NCBI RefSeq assembly: GCF_000702005.1
Contig: NZ_JNKI01000019.1
Location: forward strand, 1 to 57,813
Direction of reading: 5' to 3'
DNA: 57,813 nt
Source of the DNA: Selenomonas sp. ND2010
GTDB lineage: Bacteria; Bacillota; Negativicutes; Selenomonadales; Selenomonadaceae
This document shows, piece after piece, positions 44,499 to 52,820 of the stretch. The position numbers were made by a program, and so were the translations under genes. Numbering within the stretch: position 1 is the stretch's first letter; every line of letters begins with the position of its first letter. The notes under the pieces were generated by a model. It ran no database searches. It was not told the origin of the DNA and saw nothing but the letters and a program-made list of their open reading frames with translations.

Positions 44499-45845
44499 TT
44501 AGAACAGGAAGTTTACACGACCGAAGAGGTTCTGAACGTCTTTGTCCGTCTGGAGGTCTTTGCCTTTACCATAGCGGAGCGTCAGGATCGTGTTTTTGAA
44601 CATCGCGTAGTTGCCGCCAACTTCGAAGCCCTTCTGGCCATGGTTATCGATGTTGATAACATCCCACGGGCTGGCAACGAAAGCGTTACGGCCGAGGTGA
44701 CGATATGCTACCCAAACACCATAGGTGCCTTTGTTCTCAGCCTGTGCACCCTTATAATCGAGCTCTGCACTGCCAGCTTTGTTGAAGTAATCTGCATCAT
44801 GGTTCTGAGCATAGAAGCCTTTGAAAGCTACATTCTTGCTGAAGCGGTAAGCACCTTTCGCGAGAATGATGTTAGCCTCATCCGTCTTGGAGTTGGAATA
44901 AGCGTTCTTCACACCGTCCTTATTGAAACCAGCTGCATTCAGATGATGCCAACGAACAGCTCCCGTGAGTTTGCCCTTGTCGAGACCAAGGCCGACATAC
45001 TGATAGTTAGCGGCCAAATCATCATCCTCAGGGAGGACACCGCTCGAGTAATTATATTCACCCGAAGCTTGCAGAGTAGCTTCATGATTCAAAGCAGCCG
45101 GGCTGTTGACACGGCCAGCACCAGCGATGAAGTTTACACCATCACCAGCCGGGTTGTAGCCGACCTCAACACCGGAGAACGGCGTATCGGTAATCGTATC
45201 ATCATCCGGAGCAGCGAATTTACCGGCTTTGTAAGTCATGCTGCCGTAGTTACCCTCAGCCCAAACACGTTTGAGTGATACTTTATCATGGTCAGCATCA
45301 TTTGCTTTATCCGTATCCAGATCCGTATCAGCATCGAGACGAGCCTTTACATGCCAATGATTGTTGACTTCAGCGCTCGGCTCGAGACGGAACAGCACGT
45401 TGTTGCGGCTGTCTTTTTCGTCGATAGCCTGACCTTCCGTCATATAGTGCTGGAACGTATACTCTGCCGTGCCATGCCATGCGACTTTATCCGCATTTTT
45501 CTCGAGATTAGCAACGCGAACGCCAAGGTTGTTGAGCTCATCACCGAACTCAGCTGCCAGTTTGTCCAGCAGTGCTTTGTCGTTGCCAGAAACATTTACC
45601 CCATTGCTATTTGCCATAGCACGAGCAACCATTACTGCCATCTCATAGCGCGTAATCTGTTTGTCCCCTTTGTACGTGCCATCACTATAACCCGTTACCA
45701 CACCGTCTTTAGCCAGCTGAGCTACGGCATCGTATGCCCAGTGGTCTGCTGGAACATCCGTGAACGGATTCTGAGCAGCGAACGTAGTGCTGGCAGCACC
45801 AACTACGAGTGCCGTCGTCAAAGCAGATACCAGAGTCTTTTTCAT
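44499..45845 (-). CDS. SLH-domain outer-membrane porin-like protein 2
   Basis: A 448-residue paralogue with the same plan: signal peptide, SLH domain (NPFTDVPADHWAYDAVAQL), coiled coil and a diverged beta-barrel ending GRVNFLF. The first 120 residues are nearly identical to gene 1; the barrel differs, with a longer loop region rich in Asn/Asp (about 225-275). Transcribed alone from its own promoter at 45971-45999. Confidence 0.92.
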   Translation of the reverse strand: MKKTLVSALTTALVVGAASTTFAAQNPFTDVPADHWAYDAVAQLAKDGVVTGYSDGTYKGDKQITRYEMAVMVARAMANSNGVNVSGNDKALLDKLAAEFGDELNNLGVRVANLEKNADKVAWHGTAEYTFQHYMTEGQAIDEKDSRNNVLFRLEPSAEVNNHWHVKARLDADTDLDTDKANDADHDKVSLKRVWAEGNYGSMTYKAGKFAAPDDDTITDTPFSGVEVGYNPAGDGVNFIAGAGRVNSPAALNHEATLQASGEYNYSSGVLPEDDDLAANYQYVGLGLDKGKLTGAVRWHHLNAAGFNKDGVKNAYSNSKTDEANIILAKGAYRFSKNVAFKGFYAQNHDADYFNKAGSAELDYKGAQAENKGTYGVWVAYRHLGRNAFVASPWDVINIDNHGQKGFEVGGNYAMFKNTILTLRYGKGKDLQTDKDVQNLFGRVNFLF

Positions 45846-45899
45846 AGTGAAACTCCCCCTAAATATAGAATATATAACCCCTCGTCCCTAAGAGCAGTA

Positions 45900-45949
45900 T
45901 ACCAGGTTCGTTTCCCCACGAGTATCCTTGTTTCCTCGTACCCCTGGTA
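45900..45949 (-). ncRNA. 5'-leader stem-loop of SLH porin gene 2
   Basis: Inner stem ACGAG/CTCGT around the loop GAAACAAGGATA, and outer stem TACCAGG/CCTGGTA (45949-45900). The base pairs differ from the other copies but are fully complementary. Confidence 0.78.
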
Positions 45950-45970
45950 CCTTTCCCTCGGACGATTCTT

Positions 45971-45999
45971 ATAATATCATAAATGGCGTTTTTTGACAA
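45971..45999 (-). promoter_or_regulatory. Promoter of SLH porin gene 2
   Basis: TTGTCA, 17 bp, TATTAT on the minus strand. Confidence 0.7.
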
Positions 46000-46063
46000 C
46001 GGTTCCACACGATTTTTTCGCGATTTTTCGCATTTTTTCATGTTTTTCTAAACAACTACACGA

Positions 46064-46092
46064 AAAAGCCTTCCCCCGAAAGGGAAGGCTTT
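46064..46092 (-). terminator. Terminator of SLH porin gene 3
   Basis: AAAGCCTTCCC and its complement with a short loop, followed by TTTTTCG on the minus strand. Confidence 0.8.
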
Positions 46093-46123
46093 CGATTCGA
46101 ATCAATAATTCGCTACTATTTTT

Positions 46124-47401
46124 TTAGAATTTGAACTCAACGCGACCGAAGAGTTTCTCAGCATCTTTACCGCTGTCGATTTTCTCACCGTTGAAGTATT
46201 TGAGCGTTGCTACCGTGTTCTTAGCGAGCGTGTAGTTCGTGCCTACTTCCCAGCCTTTCGTGCCAGCCCATGCACCATCATAAGACGGGTCAAAGGCTAC
46301 GTTCTGGCCGAGATGACGGTATGCAGCGTATGCACCCCAGGTACCCTTGTTGGCATCCTGTGCCCCTTTATAGTCGAGCTCTACGGAACCAGCTTTCTTG
46401 TAGTTGTCAGCCTTAGCGTTTTCGGCATAAGTACCAGCGAGGGCTACATTCTTATCAAAGGCATAGCGGGCATTTGCCGACCAGATCTGAGCCTTATCGC
46501 TGGCCTCGCCATTGCGGTAGTTTGCCATGTTCTTGAAGTTATCGCTCTCGAGATTGTGGTAAGCAGCACCGAGGGACAGTTTGTCCTTGCCATACTGCAG
46601 GCCAACGCTCTGCATGCTAGCCGTATCGTTGATGTATTTGCCAGCAGCATCTTTGACTTTGACTGCCTTATTGTTCGTGTCACCCGTCAGGTCAAAGCGG
46701 CCTGCCTGCAGCGTGAGTTTGAGATCCTTGCCCGTAGTAATGCTTGCACCGGAAATCTCATCATCGAAAAGCAGGTCCTTGTCAAGCTGCATCGGCAGTT
46801 TACCGAGTTTGATGTTCGTGTTGCCATACTGGCCATCAGCCCAGATGCGTTTCAGTTCGACATCCGATTTGCTCTGGTCGCTCTTGAGATCCGTAGCGGC
46901 ATCGAGACGGGCATTTACATGCCAGTTGTCATTGATTTCAGCGCTCGGCTCCAAACGCAGGAGCAGGTCGTTGTCATTTACTTTGTCTTTAGCTGCGCTC
47001 TTGTCACGCGTGCTCGTATAAGTGTAACGAGCCTCGCCGTTCCATTTTACTTTGTCGGCATTTTTCTCGAGGTTGCTTACGCGAACGCCCAGGTTGTTGA
47101 GCTCATCGGCGAACTCTGCGGACAATTTGTCCAAGAGAGCCTTGTCGTTGCCGCTGACATTCTGTTTTGCCATTGCTTTGGCAACCATCTGAGCCATCTC
47201 ATAACGCGTAATCTGTTTGTCGCCTTTGAACGTGCCATCCGCATAACCTTCGATGACGCCATCGTTAGCCAACTGAGCTACTGCATCGTATGCCCAGTGG
47301 TCAGACGGTACATCCTGGAACGGGTTCGTAGCAGCAAATGTAGTGGAAGCAGCACCTACCACCAGTGCCGTAGTCAGTGCAGATACAATAGTTTTTTTCA
47401 T
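46124..47401 (-). CDS. SLH-domain outer-membrane porin-like protein 3
   Basis: A 425-residue paralogue (signal peptide MKKTIVSALTT..., SLH NPFQDVPSDHWAYDAVAQL, coiled coil, barrel ending GRVEFKF). ATG 47401 has GGAGG upstream; the longer in-frame stretch up to 47488 runs through the leader stem-loop and is not coding. Its barrel is closer to gene 4 than to genes 1 and 2. Confidence 0.92.
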   Translation of the reverse strand: MKKTIVSALTTALVVGAASTTFAATNPFQDVPSDHWAYDAVAQLANDGVIEGYADGTFKGDKQITRYEMAQMVAKAMAKQNVSGNDKALLDKLSAEFADELNNLGVRVSNLEKNADKVKWNGEARYTYTSTRDKSAAKDKVNDNDLLLRLEPSAEINDNWHVNARLDAATDLKSDQSKSDVELKRIWADGQYGNTNIKLGKLPMQLDKDLLFDDEISGASITTGKDLKLTLQAGRFDLTGDTNNKAVKVKDAAGKYINDTASMQSVGLQYGKDKLSLGAAYHNLESDNFKNMANYRNGEASDKAQIWSANARYAFDKNVALAGTYAENAKADNYKKAGSVELDYKGAQDANKGTWGAYAAYRHLGQNVAFDPSYDGAWAGTKGWEVGTNYTLAKNTVATLKYFNGEKIDSGKDAEKLFGRVEFKF

Positions 47402-47465
47402 GATAATCTCCTCCATTTCGTAAAAACGAAAAGTAAAAAATGTTGTCATCCTTCCGGTCCGGGTC

Positions 47466-47513
47466 GGCGGAGCATCATGAGTGTCCATGTTTCCTCAGCG
47501 CTCTTTTGCCGCC
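47466..47513 (-). ncRNA. 5'-leader stem-loop of SLH porin gene 3
   Basis: Inner stem TGAG/CTCA around the loop GAAACATGGACA, middle GAGC/GCTC and outer GGCGG/CCGCC. The outer pairs are unique to this copy. Confidence 0.78.
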
Positions 47514-47533
47514 CTGTCCCTTGGGATGATTTA

Positions 47534-47562
47534 ATTATATTACTTGACAAAGTCAATTACAA
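47534..47562 (-). promoter_or_regulatory. Promoter of SLH porin gene 3
   Basis: TTGTAA, 17 bp, TATAAT on the minus strand. Confidence 0.7.
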
Positions 47563-47630
47563 TTAATGAACGATTATTCTTTCCTTATGTTTTGATTAGA
47601 TGGTTTTCTAAGTCAACTATAAGAATAAGA

Positions 47631-47661
47631 AAAAGACCTTCCTCAAAATGAGGAAGGTCTG
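47631..47661 (-). terminator. Terminator of SLH porin gene 4
   Basis: AGACCTTCCTC and its complement around a 5-nt loop, followed by TTTTTCTT on the minus strand. Confidence 0.82.
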
Positions 47662-47681
47662 ACCAATCGAAACAGAATCGA

Positions 47682-48995
47682 TTAGAAGAAGAACTCAACG
47701 CGGCCGAAGAGCTTGGAAACGTCTTTCTTCGTGTTCAGGTCTTCACCGTTGAAGTATTTCACGTTAGCAACCGTGTTCTTGAACAGCGTGTAGTTGCCGC
47801 CGACTGCCCAGCCCTTGGAGTTGAGCTGTGCATCATCCTGGTTAGCATCGAGTACTGCATATTTGCCGATATGGCGGTATGCTACATAAGCACCCCAAGT
47901 GCCCTTGTTGGCTTTCTGAGCACCCTTATAGTCGAGCTGTACCATGCCAGCCTTGTTGTAGTAGTCAGCTTTCTCGTTCTTGATATAAGCGCCGCCAAGA
48001 GTTACATCTTTGCCGAGTTTATAGGAACCAGCAACCTCCCAAGCACCAAAGGTGTCTTCCTTGCCGCTCTTAGCATACGCATCCGTCTTAAGTGCATCAG
48101 AAGTTGCATTATAATAAGCAGCCGTACCGGAGAGATTGCCCGTCTTGTACGTCAGCGCAACACTCTGAAGATTTGCTGCTGAATCTTTATGATAATTAGC
48201 ATCAAGCTTATCCGTCCAACCAGCAACCAAACCAGCACTATCAAGCGTAGAATCATCAGCTAAGTCAATGCGGCCAGCAAATACCGTAGCTTTGAGTTTG
48301 TTACCAACCGTTACAGCAGCACCAGAAGCCTGATCATTGAGCATCAGGGAGTTATCATAGTTCGTAGCAACGCCGAACTTACCGAGTTTAACCTGGAAGT
48401 TCTTGTAGTCGCCCTGTGCCCAGATGCGCTGCAGTTTTACATCGCCATCTTTCTTCGTATCTCTATCTTTGTTGAGATCCGTACGACCATCGAGACGGGC
48501 TTTTACATGCCAGTTGCTGTTGACTTCAGCGCTCGGCTCGAGACGGAGCAGCATCTCATCAGCGTTGGCTTTGTTTTTAACACCAGCCAGGTTCTCCGTG
48601 CGTTTGCTCGTATAGGTGTAACGAGCCTCGCCGTTCCATTTTACTTTGTCAGCGTTTTTCTCGAGGTTAGCTACGCGAACGCCCAGGTTGTTGAGCTCGT
48701 CGCCGAACTCAGCTGCCAGTTTGTCCAGCAGGGCTTTGTCGTTGCCCGTGACATTCTGTTTTGCCAGTGCACGTGCAACCATCTGAGCCATCTCATAACG
48801 CGTAATTCTGTTGTCGCCTTTGAACGTGCTGTCACCATAACCCTCGATGATACCATCGTTAGCCAGCTGTGCTACAGCATCATAAGCCCAGTGTTCAGCC
48901 GGTACATCCTGGAACGGGTTCTGAGCAGCGAACGTCGTGCTGGCAGCACCAACTACGAGTGCCGTCGTCAGTGCAGTTACAAGAGTCTTTTTCAT
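47682..48995 (-). CDS. SLH-domain outer-membrane porin-like protein 4
   Basis: A 437-residue paralogue with signal peptide MKKTLVTALTT..., SLH domain NPFQDVPAEHWAYDAVAQL, coiled coil and barrel ending GRVEFFF. ATG 48995 has GGGAGG upstream; the in-frame extension to 49064 covers the leader and is rejected. Confidence 0.92.
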   Translation of the reverse strand: MKKTLVTALTTALVVGAASTTFAAQNPFQDVPAEHWAYDAVAQLANDGIIEGYGDSTFKGDNRITRYEMAQMVARALAKQNVTGNDKALLDKLAAEFGDELNNLGVRVANLEKNADKVKWNGEARYTYTSKRTENLAGVKNKANADEMLLRLEPSAEVNSNWHVKARLDGRTDLNKDRDTKKDGDVKLQRIWAQGDYKNFQVKLGKFGVATNYDNSLMLNDQASGAAVTVGNKLKATVFAGRIDLADDSTLDSAGLVAGWTDKLDANYHKDSAANLQSVALTYKTGNLSGTAAYYNATSDALKTDAYAKSGKEDTFGAWEVAGSYKLGKDVTLGGAYIKNEKADYYNKAGMVQLDYKGAQKANKGTWGAYVAYRHIGKYAVLDANQDDAQLNSKGWAVGGNYTLFKNTVANVKYFNGEDLNTKKDVSKLFGRVEFFF

Positions 48996-49050
48996 GAGAA
49001 ATTCCTCCCTTTTCAATAAAACAAAAACATCTGTCTCGAGAAGTGTTTGG

Positions 49051-49095
49051 TAAGGAATTCCCATGAGTTTCCATGTTTCCTCAGCGTCTTCCTTA
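49051..49095 (-). ncRNA. 5'-leader stem-loop of SLH porin gene 4
   Basis: Inner stem TGAG/CTCA around the loop GAAACATGGAAA, and outer stem TAAGGAA/TTCCTTA (7 bp). It begins about 16 nt after the predicted transcript start. Confidence 0.78.
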
Positions 49096-49117
49096 TCATT
49101 CTCTCTCGATTGATTTC

Positions 49118-49146
49118 ATATTAGCACGCAGCACGAGCAATTGCAA
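49118..49146 (-). promoter_or_regulatory. Promoter of SLH porin gene 4
   Basis: TTGCAA, 17 bp, TAATAT on the minus strand. The remainder of the gap up to 49300 is AT-rich and shows nothing else I can name. Confidence 0.7.
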
Positions 49147-49300
49147 ACATTTTTTAACAGTCTGATAACTTGCCTCTCAGCCTCTTTTAACATCTGAAAA
49201 CAAGCTGAAAGCCTGTTATATCAAGCTTGAAATCGGTTTCTCTCCCCCTGAAAAGACCACCTTTCCTTCTATAATATCCTAGAATTATATTTCGATTAAA

Positions 49301-49339
49301 TAAGCCCCTTGACCGGTTTGAACCAGTCAAGAGGCTTAT
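49301..49339 (-). terminator. Terminator of SLH porin gene 5
   Basis: The arms TAAGCCTCTTGACTGGTT and AACCGGTCAAGGGGCTTA (two mismatched pairs) form a long hairpin 20 nt after the stop codon. Confidence 0.75.
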
Positions 49340-49359
49340 TTTACCACCGTTTTCTTCTA

Positions 49360-50658
49360 TTAGAAGAAGAAGCTTACGCGAGCGTAAAGCGTCTCTGCTT
49401 TGTCGTTATGGTTGGCGAACTGTTTGCCGTTGAAGTAGCCAAACGTCGTCAGCGTGTTCTTCAGCGGTACATAGCTGGCCGAGAAATCCCAGCCTTTTTC
49501 GTTGAGGGCGTTGTACGGAGCAAAGAGTGCATGAGCCGTATCAAAAGTCGGCATCAGCGAAGCGTTGCTGCCCAGGTGACGGTAAGCAACGGAAGCGCCA
49601 AAGGTACCTTTGTTAGCCTTGTTAGCACCTTTGTAGTCGATCTCAGCCGTGCCGGATTTCTTGTAATCCTTGGCATCCGTGTTTTCCGCGTAAGCACCAG
49701 CTACTGCCCAGTTCTTATCGAAGGTGTAGCGGGCACCTGCCGACAGGATGTCGGCATCGTCCTTATTGGCTTTGTAGCCCGAAGCCGTCTTGAAGACTTC
49801 GCTGTTAAAGTGACGGTAGCCAAGGCCCCCCGTCAGTTTGCCCTGCTCCGCATTCAGCTGAACGCCCTGATAGCTGGCGGCATCATTTTTCGCACCATCC
49901 TTCACTGTGCCATTGGCATCCTCATTGATGTTCCAACGGCCAGCCTCAGCCGTGAGTTTTACTTTATTGCCCACCGTAGCCTGTACACCGGAGAAGAAAT
50001 CATCCATGACGAGGCCATCATCGTTGGTGGAGTAGAACGGCATCTTACCAGCTTTGACGTTCAGGCTGCCGTAGTTGCCTTCCGCAAAGATATAGGACAG
50101 TTCCGTCGTGCCCGTGTTGTCCTTATTCATGAGGAAGTTGCTGGTCAGACGAGCTTTGACGGACCAGTTGTCATTGATCTCAGCCGTCGGGAAGAGACGG
50201 AAGGATACATGATCGATATTATCCTTTTTCTTATTGCCAGCAGCTTTTTCGTCGCGATAGCTCCAGTAACGGTAACGAGCCTCGCCCGTCCATTTTACCT
50301 TGTCGGCATTTTTCTCAAGATTGGCTACGCGAACGCCGAGGTTGTTGAGCTCATCGGCAAACTCAGCGGCCAATTTATCCAAGAGGGCTTTATCATTGCC
50401 GGAAACCGTTACATTCTGGCTCTTAGCCATTGCCTTGGCCACCATCTGAGCCATCTCATAGCGGGTAACCTGGCGGTCCCCTCTGAAATGAGTGCCATCA
50501 TAACCATTAACAATTCCATCCTGTGCCAGCTGTGCTACTGCATCGTATGCCCAATGCTCTGCCGGTACATCCGAGAACGGGCTTGCTGCTGCAAACGTCG
50601 TGCTGGCAGCGCCAACTACGAGCGCCGTCGTCAGTGCGGATACAAGCGTCTTTTTCAT
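49360..50658 (-). CDS. SLH-domain outer-membrane porin-like protein 5
   Basis: A 432-residue paralogue: signal peptide, SLH domain NPF-equivalent SPFSDVPAEHWAYDAVAQL, coiled coil, and the most diverged barrel of the five, ending YARVSFFF. ATG 50658 follows GGGAGG; the in-frame stretch up to 50751 runs through the leader and is not coding. It is the first gene of the tandem series in transcription direction, but each gene has its own promoter. Confidence 0.92.
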   Translation of the reverse strand: MKKTLVSALTTALVVGAASTTFAAASPFSDVPAEHWAYDAVAQLAQDGIVNGYDGTHFRGDRQVTRYEMAQMVAKAMAKSQNVTVSGNDKALLDKLAAEFADELNNLGVRVANLEKNADKVKWTGEARYRYWSYRDEKAAGNKKKDNIDHVSFRLFPTAEINDNWSVKARLTSNFLMNKDNTGTTELSYIFAEGNYGSLNVKAGKMPFYSTNDDGLVMDDFFSGVQATVGNKVKLTAEAGRWNINEDANGTVKDGAKNDAASYQGVQLNAEQGKLTGGLGYRHFNSEVFKTASGYKANKDDADILSAGARYTFDKNWAVAGAYAENTDAKDYKKSGTAEIDYKGANKANKGTFGASVAYRHLGSNASLMPTFDTAHALFAPYNALNEKGWDFSASYVPLKNTLTTFGYFNGKQFANHNDKAETLYARVSFFF

Positions 50659-50712
50659 AATCAAGACTCCTCCCCAAAATATATAGAAAAAACGTGCCTG
50701 TTCGCAATCAGC

Positions 50713-50756
50713 GGATACCTTCTGCCGGAGTTTCCTTGTTTCCTCCGCCAATGTCC
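50713..50756 (-). ncRNA. 5'-leader stem-loop of SLH porin gene 5
   Basis: Inner stem CGGAG/CTCCG around the loop GAAACAAGGAAA, and outer stem GGACA/TATCC-type pairing (one G-T). It begins about 16 nt after the predicted transcript start. Confidence 0.75.
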
Positions 50757-50778
50757 TTTAATTGCGAACATGTATCCC

Positions 50779-50807
50779 ATGATAGCATAACCATTACAAA
50801 TTTACAA
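50779..50807 (-). promoter_or_regulatory. Promoter of SLH porin gene 5
   Basis: TTGTAA, 17 bp, TATCAT on the minus strand. Confidence 0.65.
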
Positions 50808-50841
50808 GTATCAATCCTGTTTCATTGCCCCACTCGTAAAA

Positions 50842-50908
50842 AAACGCCCATCGGCTTCGTAAACGACCGGTTAAGGCCCTCACGTGTTAACCAATGGGCA
50901 TTTTTTAT
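50842..50908 (-). terminator. Branched terminator-like structure after the DUF951 gene
   Basis: On the minus strand GCCCAT...ATGGGC closes a 61-nt fold with two inner hairpins (GGTTAA/TTAACC, and CGG-TCGT/ACGA-AG-CCG), followed by GTTTTTTT. It may be only the DUF951 terminator, but the three-way shape is more than a terminator needs. Confidence 0.6.
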
Positions 50909-50955
50909 CTCCCGAACGGCTATTTCACGCCGCCCCGGATATGGTATAATTATTC

Positions 50956-51159
50956 TTAGTTTTCCAAATCTGCGTGTTTCACAATGGCACGCACCATTTT
51001 TTCGAATTTTGGCCGGGGGAGCATCACCAAATGACCGCACCCTTGGCATTTCAGACGGAAATCCATGCCGACGCGCAGGATTTCCCACTCACTGCTGCCG
51101 CAGGGATGCGGCTTCTTCATGCGAACGATATCGCCCAGGCTGTACTGTTGTTTTTCCAT
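50956..51159 (-). CDS. DUF951 family protein
   Basis: A 67-residue basic protein with the family pattern: YSLGDIVRMKKPHPCGSSEWEILRVGMDFRLKCQGCGHLVMLPR. The Cys in HPCG plus CQGCG could bind zinc. DUF951 proteins are widespread in Firmicutes and of unknown function. ATG 51159 has GGGGAGAAG upstream. Divergent from the amidase gene with a 31-bp gap. Confidence 0.88.
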   Translation of the reverse strand: MEKQQYSLGDIVRMKKPHPCGSSEWEILRVGMDFRLKCQGCGHLVMLPRPKFEKMVRAIVKHADLEN

Positions 51160-51190
51160 TTTATCTTCTCCCCTCATGAGGTGATTTACT

Positions 51191-51988
51191 ATGAAAGTTG
51201 CCATCCTACAGATGGCAGTCGCATTCGGCGAGCCCCAAAAGAATATCGCAAACCTCTATCGCATGGCAGAAGACGCCATGAAGAGCCGCCCCGATGTCCT
51301 GCTGCTGCCGGAGCTCTGGCCGGTAGGCTTTTATCCGCAGCCAATCCGAGACTACGCCGATCCCGACGGCAGGCAGATGCGCGACACCCTAGCCAAACTT
51401 TCCAATCATTATCAGGTCAATATCGTCGGGGGTACCGTAGCCAACGCCATCGGCAAACAGGTCTTCAATACCTGCTATGTCTTTGACCGCAACGGCCAGC
51501 TGGCCGCGACCTACCATAAAGCCCACCTCTTCACCCCCAGTGGCGAAGCCGAGGATTTCGAACCGGGAAACAGTCTCGTGACGGTTACCCTCGATGGGGT
51601 AAAATGCGGCATTGCCGTCTGCTATGATATCCGTTTCCCCGAATTCACCCGCCAGCTGACCTTAGCCGGCATCAATGTACTCTTCCTGCCAGCCGCCTGG
51701 CCACAGACCCGGCTGTTCCACTGGCAGACGCTGATTCGCGCCCGCGCCATCGAAAACCAAATTTTCATCGCGGCCTGCAACGAAGCGGGACTCGGCCCTC
51801 ATGACACCCCGCTAGCCGGACACTCGGCCATCATTGACCCCTGGGGGGAAATCCTCACCGAAGCCGGCGAGGAGGAATGTATCCTGCAGGGAAATCTGCG
51901 ACCAGCCATCCGCACCCAGATAAAAGAATCCATGGATGTTCTTGCAGACCGCCGCGAAACATTATATCTTTCCAAGCCGAAAAAATAA
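51191..51988 (+). CDS. Carbon-nitrogen hydrolase (nitrilase superfamily, omega-amidase-like)
   Basis: A 265-residue cytoplasmic amidase. The catalytic triad is visible: Glu41 (LLLPELW), Lys110 (YHKAHLF) and Cys144 (GIAVCYDIRFPE). Length and sequence fit omega-amidase/YafV-type or related amidases that hydrolyse alpha-keto acid amides; the substrate is not certain. GAGGTG precedes the ATG. Confidence 0.88.
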   Translation: MKVAILQMAVAFGEPQKNIANLYRMAEDAMKSRPDVLLLPELWPVGFYPQPIRDYADPDGRQMRDTLAKLSNHYQVNIVGGTVANAIGKQVFNTCYVFDRNGQLAATYHKAHLFTPSGEAEDFEPGNSLVTVTLDGVKCGIAVCYDIRFPEFTRQLTLAGINVLFLPAAWPQTRLFHWQTLIRARAIENQIFIAACNEAGLGPHDTPLAGHSAIIDPWGEILTEAGEEECILQGNLRPAIRTQIKESMDVLADRRETLYLSKPKK

Positions 51989-52028
51989 GACGCAAGGAGC
52001 AGACAGCCTGCTCCTTGCGTCTTATTTT
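51983..52028 (+). terminator. Terminator after the amidase gene
   Basis: A perfect inverted repeat with 20-nt arms (AAATAAGACGCAAGGAGCAG) and a 6-nt loop begins at the stop codon and ends in TTATTTTA; it is also placed to serve the convergent TorD gene. Confidence 0.85.
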
Positions 52029-52079
52029 ACGTTATAAAAAAGGGAACGTCAATATAGGGGAAAGCTCGTGAAGCAGGGA

Positions 52080-52682
52080 TTACGCTTCACAAGCATCGAG
52101 GGCAATCAACTCCTGCTCCGACAGCAGGAAGGTGTTCATCGCCGCGGCAACATCTTTGCAAAAAGCCGATACACTGTAGCGGCGCACATCGCGAAGATGG
52201 TCATAAAGCCAGGCGAGAATGTGTTCTTTCAAAAACCATTGATAGGTGCAATAGAGGCCATCGGCCTCCTTGGTCTGAAGCGATGGCAGACCAGCCAAGG
52301 TCTCCAAAAGCTTGCTCACAAAGGCAAGGGAATAAAAGATATGGCCGTCCAAGGCATCATCTTCCTCCGCGGACGCCATGCCAGCCTCCACGCAAGCACT
52401 GCGCACCAGCAGATTTTCCGATTCAATCAGCTGCGGATTGACCTTATGATAAAACGCCTCAAACGGTGGTGCCAAAAGCGTGCACGGCCCAAGGAAGAGC
52501 CGATTGTAATCATAGGCACTATCGACATCGATTTTCGGCACAACGACCCGTCCCGGCAGCAGCTCACCAATATGCTGTGCTGCTGCCTTGCCCGAGCGCA
52601 GGACCCCCGAATAATACTCGGACAACTCGCGGTATATCTCTGCTTTCTGCAGCAAGGCTTCCCTGCTTCCACACATTTCCAT
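52080..52682 (-). CDS. TorD/DmsD-family molybdoenzyme chaperone
   Basis: A 200-residue all-helical protein with the family core SAYDYNRLFLGPCTLLAPPFEAFY. Such chaperones bind the apo-form of DMSO-reductase-type catalytic subunits and help cofactor insertion. The partner is almost certainly the molybdopterin subunit at 54628-56625. AGGTG lies just before the ATG. It comes after the regulator gene with a 138-bp AT-rich gap. Confidence 0.87.
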   Translation of the reverse strand: MEMCGSREALLQKAEIYRELSEYYSGVLRSGKAAAQHIGELLPGRVVVPKIDVDSAYDYNRLFLGPCTLLAPPFEAFYHKVNPQLIESENLLVRSACVEAGMASAEEDDALDGHIFYSLAFVSKLLETLAGLPSLQTKEADGLYCTYQWFLKEHILAWLYDHLRDVRRYSVSAFCKDVAAAMNTFLLSEQELIALDACEA

Positions 52683-52820
52683 TTCACACCTTTTCTAAAA
52701 TTTTCCGCACATATCAATTTTACTATTCATTTTACTAGAACTTTTGCCCTTTGATACTGTAGATTCCTCCAAATATCTATGATAAAAAATATATATTTCC
52801 ACAAAGGATTAAACTTTAAT

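Noticed and set aside
42925-50790. Long plus-strand frames (up to 493 residues) opposite the SLH porins
   Set aside because: They recur opposite every paralogue because the codon pattern of the porins leaves that antisense frame open; they start without ribosome sites and share no domain.
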